From Anolis sagrei (lineage: Eukaryota > Chordata > Lepidosauria > Squamata > Anolidae): a DNA stretch of 64,000 nt. Position numbers and translations under genes: made by a program. The stretch is taken from NCBI RefSeq assembly GCF_037176765.1, contig NC_090023.1:26361366-26425365 (forward strand). Direction: 5' to 3'. The notes beneath the pieces are model-generated. The model did not search any database. It had not been told where the DNA came from and saw only the letters and a list, made by a program, of their open reading frames with translations. Below are positions 31,238-44,600 of this stretch, one piece after another (position 1 is the stretch's first letter; every line of letters starts with the position of its first letter).

Positions 31238-34200
31238 CTGAAACATGCAAATGGTTCTGAAAAAGGAACTGAAGCAATGCGAGGCTATTCAACACACACT
31301 CTCACCTCCCTCAACACTCTCTTTGGAAATTACTTTTTTGTATTGTAAAAACATTGAATGGAATCAAGTTGTTCCACTAATGGAGCTGCTTTTCTCAATT
31401 GCAGATGGTGATTCATTTTAACTGGGTTTTAATTTTAATTTGATAATTTAATTACTTTTTTGAACTTGGGTATGCTGTGCATTTTAGGCTTTAGCCTATA
31501 AAACCCTAAACGGTTCTGGCTCAGCTTACCTGCCCGGACATTTCTCCCTCTATGACCAACCTCGGAGGTAAAGATCATCGGGGGAGGTCCTGCGCTCGGT
31601 CCTAGCCCCCTTGCAAGTGCAACTGGTCGGGATGAGAGACAGGGCCTTTTCAGTGGTGGCCCCTCGCCTAGGGAACTTCCTCCCCAGTGAAATTAGATTT
31701 GCCCCATCCCTCCTGCCCTTGACAAAAAAACCCTGAAAACATGGCTCTGGGATCAGGCTTTCAGCCAGTAATGGGAATACTGCAATATAAGACTAAAAAT
31801 TAATATAACAACGACTCTGACCGGCCCTGGAATATGATTTGGATCATGTGATTTCAACGGATGTTTTGATGCTATGTTTTTAATGTGTTTGGTTTAAATG
31901 TTTTTGTTATTTACCGATGTATTAATATATGGCATTGAATTGTTGCCTTTGTAAGGCTGCTCTGAGTCCCCTTCGAGGTTGAGAAGGGAGGGATATATAT
32001 GTGGTAAATAAATAAATAATATTTTAATATATTTCTTTTAAACTGTTATAAGACCCAAAACATGAGTTTCAAATGGGGAAAAGCCCTATTCAGATTTTGC
32101 AAATTCCGGGCTATGGCTCCGTTGATGGGAGTCAATCCACTTGTATAAGCTAGCTGGCATTGCCCCCCCCCCCCCAATGTGTGATGGGAGGTTACTGCCA
32201 ATTGCAAGAGAAATAAGGTTGAACACTGTGAAAGCCATCCACTGTATGGTTATCAGCCTCCTCCTTAAATCAAGGAAAAGTTTCACGAGAACCACCACTC
32301 CTCTAAATGTTCCTCCAACAACAGCAAGAGTATACCTCTGGGCAGCTAAACCAGGAGATCCCAAATAGACAGCCCCGCATGAGGGTCTTCCTCCAGGGGC
32401 AAACCAAGAATGGGCAACTTGGAAGTCGCTGAACAGACTCAGAAATTGAATGGGCAGATCAAAAGACAACCTGGCAAAATGGCACAACCAAAAGAATCTT
32501 CCACCATGTGTGACTGTGGAGCAGAACAAACAACAAGCACCTGTATGCTTGCCCTGCCTCATGCACAGAGGAAGAACTGTTTAAAGCTACAGGCAATGCG
32601 GTCACTGTTGCCTGTTTTTGGTCTAAAACTATTTAGCTGCTTGTGATCCATTTTATCAGTTTTAAACTTATTTATTTCTTCAATGCTTTTGGCATGAAAT
32701 AAATAAAATCCACTTGTATTACCATCTCCCTCTATTCCTATTGCCTTCCATTTTACCTAGTATTATCCTGTTTTCCAATACATCACGTCACCGCATGATG
32801 CCACTCACGAAAGTATGACAGCCTCAGTTTAGCCATCTCGGCTTCCAGTGACAGTTTAAACTTGATTTGCTCGAAGACCCTTTGATTGGTCTTTTTAGCA
32901 TTCCTTGGTATCTGTAGAATTTCCTTCAGCTTCACATTTCAAATGCATTGATTTTCTTCCTGTCATCTTTCTTCATTGTCCAACTTTCTCAGATTCTAAA
33001 ATTAATCTTTTTAAAAATTATAAGCTTTCAATCTCCTCTGCCATGAAAAAGGGGAGGAAACGACAGAAGGGAGTGTTTACAAAGACATGACTCACTACAT
33101 CATGTTCATGTCACTGAAAGCCATGTTGTTTACTACATCTCAACCCATTGTAACATTAGAGCAGTCAAGGACCATGGAGAAGAGGAAAAGTACAACGTAC
33201 AGTTAGTAACAGTAAGACCTTGGCTGAAATCTGGACTCACCTGGAAGACTTTAAAATAGTAGCAATAAAACCGATGAGGTTGCAATAGTTCTCTTGCAAT
33301 CATTTGCCCTTCTTTAGCAATTTTTCTAACCACTTCGTCATTTTCCTAAGAAAAAGAGAGAGAGAGATAGAGACACGCATGCAAACATATAGCAGAACAA
33401 TAAAAGTACTTGTTGATTCCATTTCTTTCTGTTATAATTGTGCTCAAGAAAGGGGATCCCCTGATTTTCAGAAACGGAAGAAATGCTATGCCTATGCACT
33501 GCAGTTACACTGTACAACTCTATATGTTGTACAATGCCAGTTCCTATTTTCTTAACCTTATAAAGCTTCAATGATTATTAGCAACTGACAGCCAGAGCCT
33601 GTCAGTTGCAGTTTGGCACAATTAAGGGCGAGAATTTCACAGCTTCAGGAGAGCTAGATTGTTGTCCAAGCCACAGCGAAATGTCAAACAGGTTTGACAT
33701 CTCACACGCAGATGGAGTTACTCAGAACACAGAGCTGTAATTGTCTTCTTCCATCCATATAATTACCACCTATTTGTGTACAATGAGGCGTAAGAAAATA
33801 CTTCTTGCTAATACAAGGACATGTTTTATAAGCTGCAGAACAGCATTCTTGTGGATCTGTTTATACCAGTGGTTCCCAACCTTTTTCTTTTGGCCAGGGA
33901 TCACTCTCCAACATTTTATTATGTTGGAGAGTGATCCCTATTATCAAAAGGGTTACAAATCAGTTTTTGGTCAACTTTAGATTCGGTTTGGTTATTTGGA
34001 GTGCTGATTAGAAAACTGCACTGGATAGACCACATCGGCTCTTGTTTCTGATACAGAACATATGCCACCCAGTAGTCGCCATCTGCTCGCCCACAGAAAA
34101 CCATATTTAATAACCCAGAGCTGATGTGATCTATTCAATGCAATTTTCTGAATCAGTACCCCAAATAACCCTAGGAAACGGCCTAAAAACAAAGACACCA

Positions 34201-35562
34201 AGGTGTGTTCCGCTTCCAGGTGCCACATAGAACGACTCTGTCAGAAGAGGGAGAAAGAGGAGAAGCAGCAATCAGGAGGCTTGTTTTCGCATCTTTCGTG
34301 GGTAGCCAGCCTCTCTCCTCCTGACACCCTCGCTGCCTCACTAATTTTGTGAGACCAATTGCTCTAGTTGCAATGGTGTAATAACTGTGAGGCCACGGAC
34401 TGTATTTTAGCTTTTGAGGACCACTGGTGGTCCACAGACCACAAGTTGGGAACCACTGGTTTATACTAAGTAATTTCAAGGCAATGTTTTAAGTTTTGAT
34501 TTAGACACAAACTTTTGAAATGACAATATTTAACAAAATGCACATATCATTTTGGTCTTTTAATTTTTGTTCCTAAACCAATCTCTCAGTTTATCATATT
34601 TCCCTGACTAATTGATGGATAAATAGACTTAATATTCAAATAATTTGCCATTCATGTGCAATGCTGACTTCCTATAAGTAACAACCAGTAAACTATGTAC
34701 AAGCATTTGAATGAAATTGTAATCTCAATGCTGGCCGTGACATACAATAGGTTGAGTGATACAGGTATTCAGCCTGTTCCCTCTTAGAAAAATCATCTAT
34801 CCTATCCAGAAATCCATTAAATTAATTATATTTTAAATTAAACAATTCCTTGGGGAGATAGGGTGGGTTATAAATAAAGTATTATTATTATTATTACTAT
34901 TATTATTATTATTATTTGAAACACAACAAGATGAGTCTACAGCAGACAAGATCACTCTGCTGGCTGTATTATTGGATCACACGTTGGACACTTCCCAAGT
35001 GTCTAGGACTGTGTGATGTATCGGTGAACGATGTGTGCAGATCCCAGTAAGTTAGCCTTCTGCAGCTGGCAATTGGTAATCTTGTCAGCGCTGATTGTGT
35101 TTAAGTGCAGGCCAAGGTCTTTAGGCACTGCACCCAGTGTGCCCATCACCACTGAGACCACCTTTACTGGCTTCTGCCAGAGTCTTTGTAGTTCGATCTT
35201 TAAATCCTCATATCGTGTCAGCTTTTCCAGTTGTTTCTGTTCAATCCTGCTGTCACCTGGGATTGCAACATCGACAATCCACACTTTGTTGTTTAACATG
35301 ATTGTGAGGTCAGGAATATTGTGCTCTAGAACTCTATCTGTCTGAATTCTGAAGTCCCAGAGAAGTCTGACGTGTTCATTTTCTGTAACTTTTTCCAGCT
35401 TGTGATCCCACCAGTTCTTTGTCACTGGCAGATGGTATTTGTGGCACAAGTTCCAATGTGCCACAACGGTGCAACGGTGTTATGCCTCTGCTTGTAGTCC
35501 GTCTGCGCGATCTTCTTGCAGCAGCTGAGGATGTGATCTTCCAGATTGTTTCATCTGCTTCC

Positions 35563-35601
<39 letters not shown>

Positions 35602-38600
35602 GAATAATTCAACATTAAAAAAATTAAAATGCATTAAAAGTCCACACCCAATAAAAATGCCACTCGCATCATCCACAGCAGCCTGGCTTTCATCATTTCC
35701 TAAATTCTTGATGGAAGAGTCATTTTGTGAAAAGCAAGAAGAGATGGGGCCATCCTGGTCTCTTTAGAGAGGGAGTTCCCATGTTTGTGAGCAGCCACTG
35801 AAAATGCCTTTTCCCTTGTTCCCACCAAACAAGCTTGAAAAGATGCTGGGACAGAGAGAAGGCCCTCTTCAGATGATCACAGTATTCTGATAGCTTCATA
35901 CAGCCCTTCAAATAATTTGGACCCAAATCATATAACCCAAAATTACCTTAACCCACTTTAGTTTTTCCAGCAGGTCTTCTAGATTTCTTTTAACAGGAAT
36001 ATAGTGACTCCATGGAAAAAGCTCCTTATAGAAGTACTCATAGTATGGCGAAGACTGCTTGAGCACAACACTGTCTCCCAGTAAGAGGTATGGGAACCTG
36101 TAGGCTGCAACAGTGCCATCTACACTCACTTGGTACTTGTACTGTGGAAAAAGAAAGGAGAAGGAAAACAGTTTGAACAAAATGCCTCTTTTCTCAGAAT
36201 AAGGTCACAATTCAAATAATAACAGGTATGCTTAGTTCCTAGTCTATGTGTTATTTCAATCTTGTTTCCTATTTCAGCCTATGGTGAGAATCTGAACGGC
36301 ATGTTTCCTCTGGAAGTTACCACAGAATTGCACAGAAAATGTACCTGATCCAACTTACATAAATATTCAATTGAAGAACAAATCTACAGAACCTATCTTG
36401 TTCATAACTTGGGGACTGCCTGTAATCTGTATTGCAGTATTTTGTTGATTTCACCCACGCTTAATTGTTGTTGTTGTTGGAATGCAAGGCAGGAAATACA
36501 AGAGGAACCTGATATTAGTAAGTTAAGCTACATGTCTTTAGGTTGAAGTTCATTGACTTGTGTATCCTGTACTGTAATTTAATTAAAGGAGCTGTCAACT
36601 GCAATGGGCAAAGTTTAGGCAAAGGTACAAGCGAATGCCTTTCACTTTTTATGTCACCCCATGAGAGTATGCTTATAATTTTAAGCAAATCAGTAAAAAA
36701 AAAGTGGTGGGACACAGTCTAATCTTGAAGAAACCCACCTTGCAAAATAAATCCGTAAAATTCCACAAGTATCTTTTGGAAGGATAGGTCTTGTAATGAT
36801 TCAGTCCAATCAAGAAGCCAGGCACCACATTAATTATTTAGTGTCAGGCTTTTGATCTCTTTATTCCATCTGTTCCTGAGTCAGTCCAAAACTCTTGCTT
36901 TGTTGTTGATGTCTATAAGTATCCTGAAGTTCAATCTGACCTGTTCTTTGCTTACAGCATGGGAAAACAGCACGTCATACATTATTTTAAAAGAGCCAAG
37001 GTATTCACTTGGTTCAAAGAATGTCATTCCTTGGCATTACTATGTTCTCTGATGAGAGTGTGGATGAGCTCCCTCTATCAGCTCCATTGCGGGGACATGA
37101 CATCCTTTGACAAGGATGATAAAACATCAAAACATTCGGGCATCCCCTGGGCAACGTCCTTGCAGACGGCCAATTCTCTCACACCAGAAGTGACTTGTAG
37201 TTTCTCAAGTCGCTCCTGATATGAAAAAACAAAACAAAACTCTGATTTTTAAATCATTTTTCAGATTCACAGCTTTTCTTTGCTCTTGTAGCTTGAATTA
37301 ACTTACTGCCTTGTTTTCTTATTGAGTTATCTTTCCATTCTGGGTCTACAGCCACAACTCAGAGGCTACAGATCTTTTATGGGGCTTTTGAAATATATCA
37401 GAGAGCCATATCATGCAATAAGCTGCTTTATGTTTTATGAGTTGCTGACAAAGTACAAGTGGCTTACTTGTTTGATAGGCAAGCTGGGAGGCTAGCTGCT
37501 AAAATTGGTCTGACATCTCAAATATAACCACATGTTCCCATTCTTTGATAGATTTACTTTTCTGTTTCTTTGCTTTTCCGCCCCAAGTCCCTTCGGGGAG
37601 AGAGGGTGGAATACAAATAAAGATGATGATGATGATGATTATTATTATTATTAGGAGCTCCCGGTGGTACAATGGGATAAACCCTTGTGCTGTATAAACT
37701 GCTAACCAAAAGGTTGGCAGTTCAAAGCGGGGTGAGCTCCCATCTGTCAGCTCTAGCTTCCCATACAGCAACATGAGAGAAGCCTCCCACAGGATGGTAA
37801 AACATCCAGGCATTCACATTCTTGCAAATGGCCAATTCTCTCACACCGGAAGTGACTTGCAATTTCTCAAGTCACTCCTGACACAAAATAAATAAATAAA
37901 ATTTCTCCATGATTGTTATTTTTCTTGGATTAGTCAGATCTAAAGAGACTTATTTCTAAGGGTCTTAAATGTGAAGCCTATTTCCACACTGCAATTAATT
38001 TGCCTAAAGAACAAAGCATTGACTCTGCCCATTGTGTATATCCAAGACATATACTTTTGTATTTCCTCATTTTTTCTGGCTGTGCACTGTTTTCCAAATT
38101 CTGGTGGGGTTTAGTGTTGGATGTAACATGTAGGCACTACTCCTCTGCAAAATATTCCAATGTTTGCAGAATAGTCAAGTAACTGCACTTTTGAACAAGA
38201 GAATTCTGATCTAGATAGAAAAACAGCCTAACAGGCAACTTTCTATGTTTCTAGTTCTTGCCTATATAAAAAAGCAGAGGCATATTTAAAAGCTTCAAAA
38301 TCCCTACCAAAAAATCCTTTCAGTTTAGGACAGAATGGGAAAGATCTGGAGAAAAAATGTCCCCAGTCTTTGGTTTAGGAATATGGATGCAATCCACATG
38401 TACGGTTTGAGGTATAATAACCACTTTATTTATTTATTAATTGGTTTGTTGTAGGTTTTTCGGGCTATATGGCCATGTTCTAGAAGCATTCTCTCCTGAC
38501 ATTTCGCCTGCATCTATGGCAGGCATCCTCTGAGGATGCCTGCTACAGATGCAGGTGAAACATCAGGAGAGAATGCTTCTAGAACATGGCCACATAGCCC

Positions 38601-41600
38601 GAAAAAACCTACAAAAATCCAGTGATTCCGGCCATGAAAGCCTTTGACAATACATATTTATTCATTTATTTCTCCCATGGGTGGGACTCAAAGCAGCGTA
38701 CAGTAGTTAGAAGCAATAGAAATTACATAACATACAAATTCAACGAATTTAATAAAAACACCATAAACCAAATAAACAAATTGTCCCTACATAAACCATA
38801 AACAACAGATTAATAACGTACAACATATGCCATTAAAATTATCTGAATCTCAGACCACTGGAATTATCCATAAAAACAGTTGTACTAAAATCCTAGGAAC
38901 TCCATCTTCATTAAGCTATGTAACCACATTGCGAAGTCCGAATAACATTCAGAGATGTATATTACCAGTAACTGTCTGGCCGTTGCATGTTATAAGTCAT
39001 CAGGAAAGGCCTGATTCCACAAGGAGGTTTTAATTTGTGAACCAAAAGCCAACACAGAAAGGGCTGATCACACCTCTCTAGGAAGGGAGTTCTACAGCTG
39101 TTGGGCCACCACTGAAAAGGCCCTCTTTCTCATTCCCACCAATCACACTTGTGACAGTGATAGGACTGAGAGGAGGACCTCTTCTGATGATCTCAGGACT
39201 TGTGAGGGCTCGTAGGAGGAGATGTGGTCCCTCATTCATTTTTTTAAAACCCAATATGCACACAATAAAATACCCATGTCTATTGGTTCCACATTATAGT
39301 ACTGCTTAAATTAAAAGTATTTTCCAGGCAGATTTTTTTTTAACTTTGAAACAGTCTTAAAATAGAAAGTTTGATCTTGGTGCTATAATAAGCCTGGAGG
39401 TGGCATACCTTAAAGAAATCAAAGAATCCCATCAGAGGAACCTTCCCCAGCTCTTTCTCCTTTTCTCTGAAGAAGAAGTAACTCGTTATTCCAGCATCCA
39501 GAAGTTCTGCGTTTTCCTTGGAGAGTTTCACAAGCTGAAGCCGTTCTTCAGAGCTGTCTCGACCTCTGAAAAAACCTTGTTCGGTTTTGTTCTCCCAGAC
39601 AGGTCCTGAAATTGGTAGACAATGCAACAGAGAGGAGCAGGTAAAACACAGAAATCCTGAAATTTAATGCTTAAATTTTAAAAAGTGACACATGTTGATA
39701 AATAAATGTAAGGGAAAGTAAAGGTTCCAGTTTCAGATAAAACTGAAAGAATTATGTGGTTAAAGATCCTAGGCAGGTTGAAATTGAGAACAATTTAGGA
39801 GCTACAAGCACCCTTTGACTTTACCCTCTCAATTTGTTTTAACACAGTCTGTTTGCTCTGAATTTTCCTCTGCCTGTTACTGGAGCACTGAAAGAGTTAC
39901 TCTGACATATACATGGAAAAACCTGAAGATTGGGATAGCAAAAGGAAGCATGAATGTTCTGGAGTGTGCCCATGCTGTGTGCATGTCTTTGATGGAATAA
40001 TTTGAAGATCTAACTATTTCTAATTCAGAGCTAGTGTAGTGAACAGAATATAGTCAACTTTCTACATTCAACTTTCTAACCTGGCCTTGAAAACAGCAAC
40101 AATAACAATAATTTAAAAACTTTATTTATATACTGCTCTATCTCCCCAGGGGACTCTGGGCGGTTTCCAAATGACATTAAAACATACAGAGTCACAACAT
40201 GATCAGAACAAAATAAAAAGTAACAGTAACAGGTCGTGTCTGGACAGTGTTTGGGCTGAGCTAACACTGGTCGCTCTCAAACCACCAAGTCTTCAAACTC
40301 TTACGAAAAGAGGGCAGGGATGGGGCATGTCTTATTTCCCTTGGAAGGCCGTTCCAGATTTATATTCTGCCCTATCTCATCAAGGGGACTCACAGCGGAT
40401 CACAGTACACATACATGACAAACATCCAATGCCATTTGGACAGACAGAACAGACAGAAAGGAGGTATGTTGTGTCGATGTCCAGCTTTTTGGCGGCTTTG
40501 GAGGTTATGCTCAATCCAGCCACAGGGGGATGCTATCGCTACGTCCTCTATAAAGAAGAGCCATCTGGACTTCCTCCTTACTTTTGCACACAGGGATTTT
40601 GGGACCTTTTTCTTTTATGGTGTCGTAAAATACCTCCCCCGCTTTTTTAGCAGTACCTAATTTCTCTACTTATAGCACTAAGCTGTTTTTGAACTGCTTA
40701 GGTAAACAGTGAGTTGAGATGACAGACCCGGGCTTCAAACTGGCAACCTTTTGGTTGGTAGATCTTATTGCTGCTGGTGATTAACAGCTATGCTATAGCC
40801 CAGCCTAAATGAGACTAAACAGAGATAAAATGATTTACTGTTATTGTGTGCCTTCAAATAATTTCCAACATATAGAGACCCTATACCAGGGTTTTTCTGA
40901 GGCTAAGAGTATTGACTTCTTACACCTGAGTATTTTCACACCTGAGTAGGGACTTGAACCTGTTCTCCAGAATTGTAGTGTAGTGGCATGAAATTATTTA
41001 TCATTCCTAGAAATCCTACCAATATGATAAACAACAATATCCCGAGTGCCCCAAAGGATGGGAAATCCCAGCTTGTGTGCCACAGAGGTTAAATTTCTAA
41101 AGTCTGTGGCCCTTTTTGTACCTCTGACTCCATTACTTGGCAATGTTTCAGCTCTTATTCCCTCTTCATCTGAAGTAGAGCTCACTTTACCTGTGTTTCC
41201 TTGAACAGACAGAAGATCATTTGTGACGCCACGCAGAGTTTCAAGGGTTGAGTGGGTGACATCGTAAGTGGGAAGCACAATGTCGGCTGAATCCACAGAC
41301 CCACACCACGAAAGGATAGGGACAGGGCCCGGAGTGTCATTTGCTTTCCGATGTTCAATGGGCCAATCAGCAACATTAACATAAAATTCTACATCTGGGA
41401 GATGAACCTGAAATAAACCAATGAACTTTTATAAGCTACATTATTCTAATACTTGCAGTCTCAGTTTAGCATTTATGCTCAATGAAAATACAGTATTAAA
41501 AGTTATCGAAAGGAAACGTTTTCCAACCTATCTACTTAATATGTGAATATGCTAGTTTTGAGATTTGTTTAATGGTTTCATTGGTTTTAACTATGCATTT

Positions 41601-44600
41601 TTAATATTTCTATGTTTGACTCTATTTTATGTTTATATGTGTTTTAATTCACACATTGTTATGCCTTTTAATATTGGATACTTTGAGTCTCCATTGGCAG
41701 AGAGAAAGTGAGGTATATATACATACAATGAGGATGATTATAATAATAGTAATAGTAATAATAAATAATGCAGACTTACATAAAAGTTATATTGTCTCCG
41801 AATTTTGTTGTTTTTAATAAACCATCCCCAAACATTGTTTTAATTTTGGTTTAATGCTACATTTAGAAAACAAAACAAAGAAAATAATTTTTAAAACAAT
41901 TACTTTTGGAAAAGGGATATTCAGAACCATTTGGGAAAACCAACAATCTTTTGGAAAGGTGTGACCTTGTGAGAAATCATAACCTTTTGTAAAGTATGAT
42001 CTTCCTGAGAAGAGTCAAAAACTTGCATGAGTCAACCTTCTCCTTAGTGATAAATATCCACTAGTATTCATGCAAGGCAATTAGGTTTCTCAGCTGTCAG
42101 ACCTAGATATCTCTTTGAACTGTTAGGGACAAAGATATGCCAACGCACAAAAAACAGCAGAGTTTCAGAAGTGTTCTTTTCAATAGCCCAAAAATATCTA
42201 CTCTCCCTTAAAACATCTTGGTTTAAATATCATGCTCTCAAGAGACAAAAATAAGTAGTCTTCATTAAAACAACATAGTTGGTTTACTCACTAACTTCAT
42301 GCATTCAGCATACAGGTACATTGCTACAGATAGGATTTGAAGTAGTTTATCTGTGCAGATAACACAGGGCATCTTTCTTGTAATCAACAGTCCACAATCT
42401 AAAGCATCTCTCTGGTCTGAGAGTCTAGTAGTCTCTAAAGCATTCTGTTTTACTGACTTCTGAAAAGCATACTGTTTCTAAAATGGAGTCCGAGTCCTGA
42501 ACAGTCCCAGATCTGACCACATAGTCTGCAGCGCCACCCACAACACAGAGTTAAGGAAAACTGCACACCAAAAACATATACAAAACAGGAAGCAATCTGA
42601 ATGATATACAAACAAATTACTAATGGAGGCTTGAAGAAGGTTGCTATTTCCAACAGTTACACTGCGTAAAATTTTGCAAAACTGTTGTACACATCTAATA
42701 TTTGGCTCCAATAATAAAGTTGGAGTCAATCTATTCTTCTTACCCAGATTCAACTGTCCCTTTTCAGCACCTGATGTTTTTAAATTCTTTAAATTCATTA
42801 AAGACTAAATTCAAGGTGTTATCAATTGAGCACTGCTTAACTTTAAGTGGAATAAAAACCAGAATGCGGATGCACACTGTAATATGGGTACATGAGATTT
42901 GCCCTCTTTGCCTGTACTAACTTTCTTCTTTGCCTGAAACTGGAATTTTGCATCCCATGAATTACCAGACACTGAAAACATTTGAGAAGAGGAGAGATCT
43001 TGCAAATATGCAGCTTGTCTAATATCTGATAAGAGACAGAGAAACAGATTCTTTCAATGACTATCTGTTGTAAACATGCACATTAACATGGTTGTGAATA
43101 AGTACATATCTGTAGAAATATACCTTCCTTGCTAATGACAGCAACATTTCATCAGAAAACATTTTGAAGTCTGTATACTTCCCCAAGGTTCGACGATAAA
43201 TCTGATTATTGATTATCGTATAATGAACGATGGCTCCCATCCTTTGGCCAAACCTTGGTGGGACCTCTTTAAACATCTGCTGGAGATCAATGCTAGGAAA
43301 TGCAGCAAAGTCTTCAGTAATTTGAGCTTCTTCGGATGGACAAGAAAGACTTTTCTCCCATACTTTGGCATCTTTTTCTGGACAATCACAATATTCATGG
43401 TAAATGGGACCTGAACAGGAGGAAGCAACATCATATTTGAAAGGTCCAACCCTATGATCTATGCAAATGGAGATTATAATCCATAAAACAATGTTGTCTT
43501 TTACATCCAAGCGAGAGTTGAATTTATAAGACTTCAACTCACTTTGAATTAAGAAGCGGCTTAGCAGCGCTCCTTCAAAATGTCCAAAATGTTTTGTCCA
43601 ACTTAAAATCATGAGATTAGTTTAGCAGGGCTGGGATACAGGATATTTGACAAATTATATTGTTCAACTACTTTGCTTTAAAGCAGTGGTTCCCAATCTG
43701 TGGTCCGTAAGAATGAAAATATGGTTCGCAGTCTCACCATTACCTTGAAACTATGCGGCAACGAGAGCGACTGGCCTCGCAAAACCCTCTTATAGTGCTG
43801 AGGCAACTGTGATGTCGAGAAGGGAAAGGCTGGCTACTACCCACGAAAGATTACTACTACTACTTCAGCTCTAGATTGTTAAATATGGTTTTCTGTGAGT
43901 AAGCAAATGGTGACTACTGGATGGCATATGTTCTGTATCAGAAACTAGAGCTGATGTGGTCTATCCAATGCAATTTTCTGAATCAGCACCCCAAATAACC
44001 AAACCGAATTGAAAGTTGACCAAAAACCCTTTGGGTACTAAAGTTGTAGAGTGGTCCCTGGTCAAAGTGGTCCTTAGTCAAGTGGTCCCTGGTCAAAAAA
44101 AGGTCAGGAACCACTGTATAAAGTATCCTACTAAATCAAACATGTTCTGGATACAGTACCCTATTATGCCCACTTTCATAAGAAAATGATCATTTCTTTA
44201 CATTGTTCAGTTCCCTTCAATGTATTGCTTACTAGCAAACTGGGTCTTTTCTTTACACAACAAAACCGCACACAAAACACATTGTAACAAGACACCCAAC
44301 AAATCAACAGACTAGACTTAAATGGGAAAAAAGGTTTTAATTCAAATCATTTAATAAATGTGCCTTATTATCTGATGAAACACATAAGTACTTTTTAGCA
44401 AATCTAGCAGTCCTATATATTACAAAAAAGACTCACCCCACCAATATGAATTATTTTTTTGTTACAATTTTGCGATATCTGTAACTGGCTCTTTACTTCT
44501 TTAGCTTAAAACAGCGGTTCCCAACCTTTGGTCTCCCAGGTATTTTGGACTTCAACTCCCAGAACTCTCAGCCATCTTACCAGCTGTTAAGAATTGCGGG

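Noticed and set aside
41890-42515. Naming the old repeat as a specific transposon class
   Set aside because: Only similarity between two copies in this window is seen; no termini or coding text allow a class.
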